Shown piece after piece: positions 1 to 4,985 of a stretch of DNA of 5,478 nt; position 1 is the stretch's first letter, and the number at the start of each line of letters is the position of its first letter. The notes below the pieces were generated by a model that was not told where the DNA came from, did no database searches, and saw only the letters and a list, made by a program, of their open reading frames with translations. A program made the translations under genes and the position numbers. Source of the DNA: an uncultured Christensenella sp. (lineage in GTDB: Bacteria > Bacillota > Clostridia > Christensenellales > Borkfalkiaceae); assembly GCA_910586345.1 (NCBI GenBank), contig CAJUHC010000008.1, positions 1 through 5,478 of the forward strand, given 5' to 3'.

Positions 1-106
1 GCCCTACAAGGTCGTAAGAAACCATTCCTTTGTTTATATCCGTCTCCACTTCGACGGGAACGCCTTCAAGCCCGTTCAAAGCAAAACTCGTTATTTTAGA
101 TAACAT
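1..106 (-). CDS. comM: ComM/YifB-family Mg-chelatase-like AAA+ ATPase, N-terminal fragment
   Basis: Only the first 35 codons lie in the window; the gene runs off the left edge. The visible peptide begins MLSKITSFALNGLEG and continues with a PVEVETDINKG segment and a YDLVG end. This matches the conserved N-terminus of the YifB/ComM family, which typically reads like M-L-x-K-x-x-S-x-A-L-x-G-[IL]-E-G followed by V-x-V-E-x-D-I-x-x-G and F-x-I-V-G. Family members are AAA+ ATPases; ComM of Gram-negative bacteria is a branch-migration helicase used in natural transformation, while the role in Bacillota is less clear. The ATG at 104-106 has an AAGG Shine-Dalgarno at 114-117, seven bases upstream. In Bacillota this gene often follows yraN; here the phosphoribosyltransferase-like gene and rplS lie between them. 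The start falls 63 nt after the rplS stop, just beyond a terminator hairpin, so its transcription may depend on read-through. The Walker motifs are outside the window and cannot be checked. Confidence 0.8.
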   Translation of the reverse strand, partial: MLSKITSFALNGLEGVPVEVETDINKGMVSYDLVG

Positions 107-126
107 AATTTAACCTTAGTACTCTT

Positions 127-163
127 AAAATTTTAAAAGCTCTTGCGCAAAGCAAGAGCTTTT
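127..163 (-). terminator. Rho-independent terminator after rplS (possibly bidirectional)
   Basis: A perfect 12-bp inverted repeat pairs 135-146 with 152-163 around a 5-nt loop (147-151), with core arms GCTCTTGC and GCAAGAGC. It starts 6 nt beyond the rplS stop codon. Read on the minus strand the stem is preceded by an A-rich stretch, and its 3' arm ends in TTTT followed by AAAA and TTTT, a modest U-tract. Read on the plus strand the U-tract is better, with seven Ts at 160-166. It most likely ends the rplS transcript, but could also stop antisense transcription coming from the comM side. Confidence 0.8.
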
Positions 164-169
164 TTTATT

Positions 170-517
170 TTACCTGATTTCTGCGATTTTGGCAGCCTTA
201 CCGGTAAGTCCGCGCAGGTAGTAAAGCTTAGCTCTTCTTACCTTACCCTTTCTTACGACGGTTATAGAAGCAATCTTAGGCGAATGCACGGGAAACGTTC
301 TTTCAACTCCTACGCCGAAAGACATTCTGCGAACCGTAAAGCTTTCTCTGATTCCGCCGTGCTTTTTAGCTATTACGACGCCTTCGAAATTCTGGATTCT
401 TTCCTTCGTACCTTCGATTACTTTGAAGCCTACTTTCACGGTATCGCCCACGTTAAAATGGGGAACTTCTTTTTTCATACCCTCTTTTTCTACGGCTTCT
501 ACTAAACCTTTTATCAT
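170..517 (-). CDS. rplS: 50S ribosomal protein L19
   Basis: The 115-residue product has the normal length and signature of bacterial L19, a protein at the 30S-50S interface of the ribosome. Diagnostic segments are VPHFNVGDTVKV near residue 20, ERIQNFEGVVIAKK near 39, the FGVGVERTFPVHSPKI block near 67-82 and VRRAKLYYLRGLTGKAA near the C-terminus. The ATG at 515-517 is supported by a strong GGAGGT at 526-531, eight bases upstream. In most Bacillota rplS directly follows trmD. Here rbgA, rnhB, yraN and a phosphoribosyltransferase-like gene lie between the two, and rplS has its own candidate promoter and leader upstream and a terminator hairpin just downstream. It therefore looks like a largely independent transcription unit, although no convincing terminator separates it from the gene before it. 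Confidence 0.98.
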   Translation of the reverse strand: MIKGLVEAVEKEGMKKEVPHFNVGDTVKVGFKVIEGTKERIQNFEGVVIAKKHGGIRESFTVRRMSFGVGVERTFPVHSPKIASITVVRKGKVRRAKLYYLRGLTGKAAKIAEIR

Positions 518-536
518 AATTTCTGACCTCCATATA

Positions 537-579
537 CGATTACGGCTTTCTTGATTAATCAGCGGACTGCCGCGAGTCG
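537..579 (-). promoter_or_regulatory. Possible structured 5' leader of rplS (L19-leader-like, unconfirmed)
   Basis: The predicted rplS transcript starts near 576-580 and carries about 60 nt before the ATG. This leader can fold in two competing ways. A local hairpin pairs GCGG (570-573) with CCGC (562-565) around a CAGT loop. A longer arm pairs GCGGC (569-573) with GCCGT (542-546), extended beyond a small internal loop by CGA (577-579) with TCG (537-539). The perfect palindrome TGATTAATCA lies at 552-561 in the middle. The structure ends a few bases before the Shine-Dalgarno at 526-531. Autoregulatory L19 leader RNAs are known upstream of rplS in low-GC Gram-positives; whether this one belongs to that class is inference from position and pairing only. 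Confidence 0.35.
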
Positions 580-582
580 AGA

Positions 583-614
583 ATTATATTAACAAATCTT
601 TTTAAATATTGCAA
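583..614 (-). promoter_or_regulatory. Candidate sigma-A promoter for rplS
   Basis: A -35 element TTGCAA (609-614) stands 17 bp from a -10 element TAATAT (586-591), with a TG one base upstream of the -10 hexamer (extended -10). A perfect TATAAT overlaps it at 583-588, but that register would give a 20-bp spacer. The element lies in the 141-nt gap between the phosphoribosyltransferase-like gene and rplS, and the predicted start lies about 60 nt upstream of the rplS ATG. This is the best promoter-like match I found in the window. Confidence 0.75.
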
Positions 615-654
615 CTCATTTTCAGGGGTGTGTCGCAATTTTCACAAAAGATTT
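594..654 (-). repeat. Nested inverted repeat overlapping the rplS promoter
   Basis: The outer arms AAATCTTTT (646-654) and AAAAGATTT (594-602) form 9 perfect base pairs. Nested inside, ATTGCGAC (632-639) and GTTGCAAT (608-615) form 8 pairs including one G-U, around a 16-nt loop. It begins 4 nt after the stop codon of the upstream gene. The inner 3' arm contains the -35 hexamer of the candidate rplS promoter and the outer 3' arm lies in the promoter spacer. The structure is AT-rich and is followed by GTTAATATAATT rather than a clean U-run, so it would be a weak terminator. It could instead act as a protein-binding site, or be chance symmetry in AT-rich DNA. Confidence 0.45.
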
Positions 655-658
655 TTAT

Positions 659-1285
659 TCAAATAAGTTTGCTGTATCCGTATGAATTTACAACTGCGTC
701 GACTTTAAGTCCCTTTTTGCACAACGGACACTCCTGCGGAGAGTAAGACGAATAATCGTTTATATCGCCTATTCCGAAAAGCTTTACCACCGGAACGGGA
801 CATTCGAATTTTCCGCCGAATACCGTCGCGGCTCCGACGGGCGTTCCGCCGTAATACTTTATACCTTCTATTCCGCTGTTAACCGTCTGACCCGTAGTAG
901 CCGAAGCTGTCAGAAGCAGGACGTGACAATTCATTACGTAAGGAAGAAAATTATCTCTCAAAAGCATTTTATCTCCGACGAGTTCCGGAGTAATAACGGC
1001 GATGTTCTGATTGACGTTCATTCCCGCGTGAGAAAGATAATTCGCCATAAACGAACCTATCATCTTCGTTCTTTCCAAAGTAATAATAGTGTCAACGGGA
1101 ACTCCCATAAAGCTGTCGGCTAATATTTTCGCCGCTGCTTTCGCCGAGTTGAGCTGCGACTTTACTTTCGTCATATCTATACAATGGCTGATATGCGAAT
1201 GTTGGGTTGCAAAATGCCCCGGTATTACGCGTACGCTTATCTCGCTGTTCAAACGGGACAGTAATTCGTAAGCTCTCTTTTCCAT
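659..1285 (-). CDS. Orotate phosphoribosyltransferase-like protein with altered PRPP loop
   Basis: The 208-residue protein has a type I phosphoribosyltransferase layout. An N-terminal PGHFATQHSHISH stretch (residues 22-34) precedes an alpha/beta core. A PRPP-loop-like segment follows at 122-135 (VLLLTASATTGQTV), then YYGGTPVGAATVF at 144-156. The C-terminal tail holds CPLCKKG (186-192), a Cys-x-x-Cys element resembling the tail of many PyrE-type enzymes. In catalytic family members the loop normally reads like hydrophobic-D-D-x-x-T-T-G-x-T; here T126-A127 replace the two acidic residues while TTGQT is kept. I recall clostridial proteins of this type with a similar loop, so the change may be a trait of the subfamily rather than decay. 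Substrate and activity are unknown: it could be a divergent enzyme or a nucleotide-sensing, regulatory protein. The ATG at 1283-1285 has GGGGGA about ten bases upstream and lies 25 nt after the yraN stop, so it is probably co-transcribed with yraN. Confidence 0.75.
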   Translation of the reverse strand: MEKRAYELLSRLNSEISVRVIPGHFATQHSHISHCIDMTKVKSQLNSAKAAAKILADSFMGVPVDTIITLERTKMIGSFMANYLSHAGMNVNQNIAVITPELVGDKMLLRDNFLPYVMNCHVLLLTASATTGQTVNSGIEGIKYYGGTPVGAATVFGGKFECPVPVVKLFGIGDINDYSSYSPQECPLCKKGLKVDAVVNSYGYSKLI

Positions 1286-1310
1286 AAAACAATATCCCCC
1301 GATAATATAT

Positions 1311-1676
1311 TTACGCGTAAAACGCGTTTTCTATATGATTGATTTCACCGCGCAGAATTTCTATTATGTCGAATCGTATTACGCAGTCAGTCTGTCTGCC
1401 CGAAAAATAATAATTCGCGCCGTCTATGTATTTCTTTTTGCGCTTCACGTTAACCGCTTCCGAGGGCTGTCCGTAACTTTCCGTAAGTCTCGTCTTTACT
1501 TCGATGAAAACCACGTCCCCGCCCTTTTCGGCGATTATGTCGACTTCTCCGAAAGGATTTTTATAATTGCGTTCGAGAATTACGTAACCTTGTTTTTTAA
1601 GATATGCGCAAGCCTTTCTTTCCCCGGCTTTCCCAAGACGCTTATTTTCTCTGTCCTTTTCGCTTCCTACCGCCAT
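1311..1676 (-). CDS. yraN: YraN/UPF0102 family endonuclease-like protein
   Basis: The 121-residue product has the expected length and motif order of the UPF0102 family, which has a PD-(D/E)xK nuclease-like fold. The N-terminal LGKAGERKACAYLKKQGY (14-31) supplies a conserved Glu at 19, NPFGEVDIIAEKGG (40-53) supplies Asp46, and VFIEVKTR (56-63) gives the E-x-K pair Glu59 and Lys61. All candidate metal-binding residues are therefore present. The biological role of the family is not settled; its usual position next to rnhB and comM suggests a link to DNA processing. The ATG at 1674-1676 lies inside the last codons of rnhB (10-nt overlap). It is preceded by a strong AAGGAG at 1688-1693 that is somewhat far away (11 nt), consistent with translational coupling. 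Confidence 0.93.
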   Translation of the reverse strand: MAVGSEKDRENKRLGKAGERKACAYLKKQGYVILERNYKNPFGEVDIIAEKGGDVVFIEVKTRLTESYGQPSEAVNVKRKKKYIDGANYYFSGRQTDCVIRFDIIEILRGEINHIENAFYA

Positions 1677-2263
1677 TTTTTAGTAAAACTCCTTCGATGG
1701 ATAGGACATATCCCCGCTTCTTTTATTGCATTTATATGTACCGCCGTTCCGTAGCCTTTGTTTTTGGCAAATCCGTAATCGGGATATAATTTGCCGTACT
1801 CGGTCATTATCGCGTCCCTGTATACCTTAGCCGCAATAGATGCCGCGCCTATCGAGTATACAAGCGCGTCGCCCTTTATTATACTCTGCTGGGGAATATC
1901 TATATCAAGCGTCATATTGCCGTCCGTCAAGACGAAATCGGGTTTAATTTCAAGTCCCTCGACAGCGTTTTTCATACAAAGCTTCGTCGCTTCCAGAATA
2001 TTGATTTCGTCTATCTTTTGCGGTTCGATACGGCATATGTTGCAGGCAATTGCTTTTTTTAAGATTATTTCGGATAACTTTTCGCGCTTTTTCGCCGTCA
2101 GGCTCTTACTGTCGCCTATACCCTCTATAATATCGTCTAACGGCAAAATGACCGCCGCACATACAACGGGTCCCGCAAGAGGACCTCTGCCGACTTCGTC
2201 GACTCCGCAGATATAACGGTAGCCGTTTTCATAAAGCTGTTTTTCGTATGCTAATTTATCCAT
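1667..2263 (-). CDS. rnhB: Ribonuclease HII
   Basis: RNase HII cleaves the RNA strand of RNA-DNA hybrids and cuts at single ribonucleotides misincorporated in DNA, starting ribonucleotide excision repair. The 198-residue protein has the full catalytic set: the GVDEVGRGPLAGPV motif gives Asp22 and Glu23, LTDGN gives Asp114 and KGDALVYSIGAASIAAKVYRD gives Asp132. The DSKSL segment (51-55) and the C-terminal PIHRRSF motif are also typical, so it should be active. The ATG at 2261-2263 overlaps the rbgA stop by one base (TGATG), and the only nearby purine stretch, AGGGG, is about 11 nt upstream. Translation therefore probably relies on re-initiation by ribosomes finishing rbgA. The TAG stop lies within the start of yraN. 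Confidence 0.97.
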   Translation of the reverse strand: MDKLAYEKQLYENGYRYICGVDEVGRGPLAGPVVCAAVILPLDDIIEGIGDSKSLTAKKREKLSEIILKKAIACNICRIEPQKIDEINILEATKLCMKNAVEGLEIKPDFVLTDGNMTLDIDIPQQSIIKGDALVYSIGAASIAAKVYRDAIMTEYGKLYPDYGFAKNKGYGTAVHINAIKEAGICPIHRRSFTKKWR

Positions 2264-3108
2264 CAGAACGATAACCCCTGCATATCCCCTACCGTATCGA
2301 GAGTTATTCTGCCTAATCTGCCTTTTCTGAAATCGTCTATGACGGCGCGTTCCGCCCGCTCGTAATCGTAATCTCCGCCTTTCAGAATAAATCCGCGCTT
2401 TTTACAAACGCAGTCGAGCATTTCGAGTTTCGTTCCGCCGGCAATCCCGTAACGCTCCTGTAAACGCGCGGGATATTTTTCGTAGAGCTCTCCCAATAGT
2501 TCGAGCGCTATATCGTCAATATCGAGTATATCGTCGTTTATACTGCCTACAAACGCGAGATGCAGGGCAAGTTTCTGATTTTCAAACGCGGGAGGCATAG
2601 TACCGGGAGTATCGAGCAATTCGAACCCGTCAAGCCTTATCCACTGTTTCCCGCGTGTTACGCCCGCCTTATCGCCTGTATGCGTACGTTTCGAACCTGC
2701 GAGCAGATTTATAACAGTGCTCTTGCCCGTATTGGGTACGCCTACAACCATAAAACGGAAAATCTTACTGTAACCTTTCGCAAGGCTTTTTTCGCGTTTA
2801 TCGGCGGTAAGCCTGTTAATAGCCTCTGAGACGACTCTCTTCGAATTCGCGTTCGAAGCGTTTATCTTAACAGCGTTCGCCCCGATAATTTTCATAAGCG
2901 CGTCGGCGCGTTCGTCGGCTAAGTCGTACTTATTGAGCACATACAGTACGGGTTTGTTTCCCGCCATTTTTATTAATTTACCGTTAAACGATGCCGCGGG
3001 ACAACGCGCGTCGAGTACGTATATTATACCGTCTGCAAGCGGGACGGACTGCTCCATCATCCGCATAGCTTTCGTCATATGTCCGGGAAACCACTGTATA
3101 GTTTTCAT
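2263..3108 (-). CDS. rbgA: Ribosome biogenesis GTPase RbgA (YlqF)
   Basis: RbgA is a circularly permuted GTPase that acts late in 50S subunit assembly in Bacillota. The permuted motif order is plain in this 281-residue protein: G4 NKYD (59-62), a G5-like NASN (83-86), then G1 GVPNTGKST (123-131), the G2 threonine in GVTR (149-152) and G3 DTPG (166-169). The N-terminal WFPGHM (6-11) includes His10, corresponding to the histidine implicated in catalysis in B. subtilis RbgA. The C-terminal third (about 180-281) is the family's RNA-binding helical region and is of normal length. The ATG at 3106-3108 overlaps the trmD stop as ATGA, and GGAAGGT lies just upstream, so the start is secure and coupled to trmD translation. 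In many relatives rplS sits between trmD and rbgA; here it does not. Confidence 0.97.
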   Translation of the reverse strand: MKTIQWFPGHMTKAMRMMEQSVPLADGIIYVLDARCPAASFNGKLIKMAGNKPVLYVLNKYDLADERADALMKIIGANAVKINASNANSKRVVSEAINRLTADKREKSLAKGYSKIFRFMVVGVPNTGKSTVINLLAGSKRTHTGDKAGVTRGKQWIRLDGFELLDTPGTMPPAFENQKLALHLAFVGSINDDILDIDDIALELLGELYEKYPARLQERYGIAGGTKLEMLDCVCKKRGFILKGGDYDYERAERAVIDDFRKGRLGRITLDTVGDMQGLSF

Positions 3109-3779
3109 TTTTTACCTTCCGTCAAATCGGGCCGTTTTTCTCTCGTCAGCCGAGCGCTCTCCCGTCTGCGCCATTTGTCAATTTCCGCGTGATTGCCCGA
3201 AAGCAGAACTTCCGGAACCGCGACGCCCTCGTACACCGCAGGGCGGGTATACTGGGGATATTCGAGCCCGTTTTCGCCGAAAGTTTCATCCGCGAGCGAA
3301 CAATCCGAAATAACCCCGTCTACATACCTCGCGATACAGTCGGTCACAACCATTGCCGGCAGTTCTCCGCCCGTAAGAACGTAATCGCCTATCGAAATTT
3401 CCTCGTCTATATACAAGTCTATTACGCGCTGGTCTATACCCTCGTAATGTCCGCAAAGCAAAATAATATGTTCGAAACCTAAAAGTCCGAACGCTTTATC
3501 CTGCGTAAAGACCGTACCTTTCGGAGAAAGATATATGCGGCGCGCCTTATGTTCGGGGTCTACAGCTTTAATCGCCGAACATATAGGCTGCGGCATCATT
3601 ACCATTCCGGCGCCGCCGCCGAAAGGATAATCGTCGCACTTTAAATGCTTGTTTTCGGCGAAACTGCGGATATTCACGACTTCTATATTAAGTTTTCCCG
3701 CGTTCACCGCCCTGCCGATAATACTTCCGTACAACGGAGCGAACATTTCCGGGAACAGCGATAAAATAGTAATTTTCAA
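3105..3779 (-). CDS. trmD: tRNA (guanine-N1-)-methyltransferase TrmD
   Basis: TrmD transfers a methyl group from S-adenosylmethionine to N1 of G37 next to the anticodon, preventing +1 frameshifting. It is a SPOUT enzyme with a trefoil knot and acts as a dimer. Visible signatures are ITILSLFPEMF at the N-terminus, DDYPFGGGAGMVM (49-61), the knot motif LLCGHYEGIDQR (107-118), EISIGDYVLTGGELPAM (127-143), EYPQYTRP (173-180) and VLLSGNHAEIDKWRR near the C-terminus. At 224 residues it is somewhat shorter than the B. subtilis and E. coli enzymes, mainly at the C-terminus. The start codon is TTG at 3777-3779, overlapping the rimM TGA as TTGA. No ATG fits, because the family's N-terminal MKI-x-x-LTLFPEMF-like block begins exactly here, and an AAGGAAG site lies seven bases upstream. 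Confidence 0.97.
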   Translation of the reverse strand: MKITILSLFPEMFAPLYGSIIGRAVNAGKLNIEVVNIRSFAENKHLKCDDYPFGGGAGMVMMPQPICSAIKAVDPEHKARRIYLSPKGTVFTQDKAFGLLGFEHIILLCGHYEGIDQRVIDLYIDEEISIGDYVLTGGELPAMVVTDCIARYVDGVISDCSLADETFGENGLEYPQYTRPAVYEGVAVPEVLLSGNHAEIDKWRRRESARLTREKRPDLTEGKK

Positions 3780-4273
3780 AGAGAAACTTCCTTGAATCTT
3801 TTAGCGTTTACTGTAATTTTCCGCGCTTCGACGTCTATATCGGTTATTACTCCGTCCGCCGCCGCGAAAGTAATTTCTTTGCCGTCTTTTTCCAAAACGT
3901 AAATATCCGTCTTTGCGGGAGTTACCGATACTACTTCGCCGAGCGCCGTTCCGCGTTCGGTAACGGCTTCGCACCCGATTAAATCAACTATATAGTATCT
4001 GCCTTCGGGAAGATCAGGCGCGTCTACGCGCTCGACTTCCACGTCTTTTCCCCGCAGAAGCTCCGCTCCGTTACGGTCAGCAACTCCTTTAAGTCCGATA
4101 TACGCGAAATCTCCCGACGCGCGCACGGAAAGAACGGAGTATTCAACTCCGTCGATTATCAGTTTTTTAAAAGCCTTCAAATCCTCCGCCGAGTCGCAAA
4201 GCGATTTAACCTTGACTTCGCCGCGTATTCCCTGAGGTTTCAAGACAGTCCCTACGGTAAGTTTGTCCTGCAT
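3776..4273 (-). CDS. rimM: 16S rRNA processing / 30S maturation factor RimM
   Basis: RimM binds ribosomal protein S19 and helps mature the head of the 30S subunit. The 165-residue protein has the two-domain family layout. An N-terminal beta-barrel starts LTVGTVLKPQGIRGEVKV (residues 5-22). A C-terminal PRC-barrel begins around LPEGRYYIVDLIGCEAV (near 88-104) and ends with the VITDIDVEARKITVNA segment. The ATG at 4271-4273 is right, because the conserved VGxVxxxxGIRGE block starts only a few residues in, and no in-frame ATG, GTG or TTG lies between it and the upstream TGA at 4310-4312. There is no Shine-Dalgarno sequence: the 19 bases before the ATG contain only A and T and are the tail of a hairpin that follows khpA. 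Translation may use A/U-rich recruitment or coupling. The 3' end overlaps trmD by 4 nt. Confidence 0.95.
   Translation of the reverse strand: MQDKLTVGTVLKPQGIRGEVKVKSLCDSAEDLKAFKKLIIDGVEYSVLSVRASGDFAYIGLKGVADRNGAELLRGKDVEVERVDAPDLPEGRYYIVDLIGCEAVTERGTALGEVVSVTPAKTDIYVLEKDGKEITFAAADGVITDIDVEARKITVNAKRFKEVSL
3787..3793 (-). promoter_or_regulatory. Ribosome binding site fixing the TTG start of trmD
   Basis: AAGGAAG reads on the minus strand at 3793-3787, inside the last codons of rimM, seven bases before the TTG at 3777-3779. Together with the family N-terminus starting at this codon it fixes a non-ATG start for trmD. Confidence 0.75.
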
Positions 4274-4277
4274 AATT

Positions 4278-4327
4278 AAATAAAATTTAAAACCGAGCAG
4301 ATACGGGAGTCAGCCGTACTGCTCAGT
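4278..4327 (-). terminator. Intrinsic terminator or attenuator hairpin between khpA and rimM
   Basis: On the minus strand CTGAGCAG (4319-4326) pairs with CTGCTCGG (4293-4300), and TACGG (4314-4318) pairs with CCGTA (4302-4306). The loop is 7 nt (4307-4313) and there is one bulged T at 4301; A4327-T4292 can add a further pair. The 3' arm runs straight into a U-rich tail of TTTT, AAA, TTTT, A, TTT (4278-4292). This is the form of a rho-independent terminator, correctly oriented for the operon. It lies 13 nt after the khpA stop and its tail ends four bases before the rimM ATG. Partial termination here would lower rimM-trmD-rbgA-rnhB-yraN relative to rpsP-khpA; a processing or stabilising hairpin is the alternative. 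Confidence 0.75.
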
Positions 4328-4339
4328 AATCTTTGAAAT

Positions 4340-4576
4340 TTATACTTTTTCTTTTATTTCAAGAATATATTTTTTGCCGTCGCGGGGCGCGGACGCTTTT
4401 ACGAGCGTTCTTAAAGCCTTTGCGATTTTACCCTGTTTGCCGATTACTTTGCCCATATCCGACTCGGCAAGAAAAACGGTTACCTCTACCGAGGTTTCCT
4501 TTTCCTCTACGCTGTACTCTATTTCGCTCTTTTTCTCCGCAAACTGTTCTACTACGAATTTTATCAATTCTAACAT
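4340..4576 (-). CDS. khpA: KH-domain RNA-binding protein KhpA (YlqC)
   Basis: This 78-residue protein is a single KH domain. The GxxG loop that contacts RNA is visible as GKQG at residues 46-49, within the conserved DMGKVIGKQGKIAKALRTLVKA block (40-61). KhpA pairs with KhpB/Jag in several Bacillota and is linked to RNA binding, cell division and cell elongation; khpB is not in this window. Length and position between rpsP and rimM are those of ylqC in B. subtilis. The ATG at 4574-4576 follows a good GGGAG at 4583-4587. The 86-nt spacer from rpsP can form hairpins whose last arm ends right at this ribosome binding site, and a terminator-like hairpin follows the stop codon. Confidence 0.95.
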   Translation of the reverse strand: MLELIKFVVEQFAEKKSEIEYSVEEKETSVEVTVFLAESDMGKVIGKQGKIAKALRTLVKASAPRDGKKYILEIKEKV

Positions 4577-4587
4577 ACTTATCTCCC

Positions 4588-4652
4588 TCGGCGCGTTATA
4601 TCAGGGATTGATGCGCCTTTTCAAATAGTTTCGCCGTTTAAAATCGGCGCGT
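4588..4652 (-). repeat. Direct repeat with competing hairpin arms in the rpsP-khpA spacer
   Basis: The 9-base word ACGCGCCGA occurs twice on the minus strand, at 4644-4652 and 4588-4596. Between the copies lie two complementary arms, CGGCG (4632-4636) and GGCGC (4613-4617). CGGCG can pair with the upstream copy (CGCCG, 4645-4649, 8-nt loop) or the downstream copy (4589-4593). GGCGC pairs with GCGCC of the downstream copy (4590-4594), with an inner ATCA/TGAT extension. The downstream copy abuts the khpA Shine-Dalgarno at 4583-4587. No U-tract follows either hairpin, so this is not a terminator. A regulatory role is inference. Confidence 0.45.
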
Positions 4653-4662
4653 ATACGCTGTC

Positions 4663-4959
4663 TTAACCTTTCTTTTTCTTATTATTGGTCTTAGGCGCGC
4701 TGAGTTTAGAACTCTGTTCCATAGCGCCCGCCTTTACGAGATAGCTCTTGACCGTTTCGGTAGGCTGAACGCCTTTTGCAAGCCAAGCCTTAGCTTTTTC
4801 AACGTCGATGTTGATTTCCGCGGGGGTTTTAAGGGGGTCGACGTAACCGATTTTATCGATATATTCGCCGGACTGAGCCTTTCTGGAATCGATAACTACC
4901 ACGCGGTAGAAAGGCGATTTCTTGTCTCCCATTCTTGTCAATCTCATTTTAACTGCCAT
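4663..4959 (-). CDS. rpsP: 30S ribosomal protein S16
   Basis: S16 is a small early-assembling protein of the 30S body. The 98-residue sequence begins MAVKMRLTRMGDKKSPFYR and continues with VVVIDSRKAQSGEYIDKIGYVDP, both diagnostic of the family. It also has the AKAWLAKGVQPTETVKSYL segment near residues 56-74 and a lysine-rich tail (KTNNKKKKG) that makes it slightly longer than the B. subtilis protein. The ATG at 4957-4959 has an ideal AAAGGAGT six bases upstream. It starts 73 nt after ffh, in the ffh-rpsP order normal for Bacillota, and the AT-rich spacer may carry its own promoter. Confidence 0.98.
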   Translation of the reverse strand: MAVKMRLTRMGDKKSPFYRVVVIDSRKAQSGEYIDKIGYVDPLKTPAEINIDVEKAKAWLAKGVQPTETVKSYLVKAGAMEQSSKLSAPKTNNKKKKG

Positions 4960-4985
4960 TGTTTTACTCCTTTATGCCTTACGGC

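Noticed and set aside
143..505. Plus-strand open frame of 120 codons opposite rplS
   Set aside because: It is antisense to L19, a certain gene, and starts inside the terminator stem; no family resemblance.
659..1285. Calling this gene pyrE outright
   Set aside because: The acidic pair of the PRPP loop is missing and no other pyrimidine biosynthesis gene is nearby, so orotate phosphoribosyltransferase activity cannot be claimed.
1092..1292. Second minus-strand reading frame overlapping the start of the phosphoribosyltransferase-like gene (66 codons)
   Set aside because: It is an out-of-frame shadow beginning a few bases earlier; the other frame carries the recognisable fold and length.
1335..1754. 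Plus-strand open frame of 139 codons opposite yraN and rnhB
   Set aside because: It lies antisense to two well-supported genes, has no recognisable domain and no sensible ribosome binding site; it is a shadow of the minus-strand coding sequence.
1791..2216. Plus-strand open frame of 141 codons opposite rnhB
   Set aside because: It is antisense to the conserved catalytic core of RNase HII. The hydrophobic, serine-rich translation is what the complement of these codons would give.
2933..3313. Plus-strand open frame across the rbgA-trmD junction
   Set aside because: It is antisense to two certain genes, with no promoter, ribosome binding site or recognisable motif.
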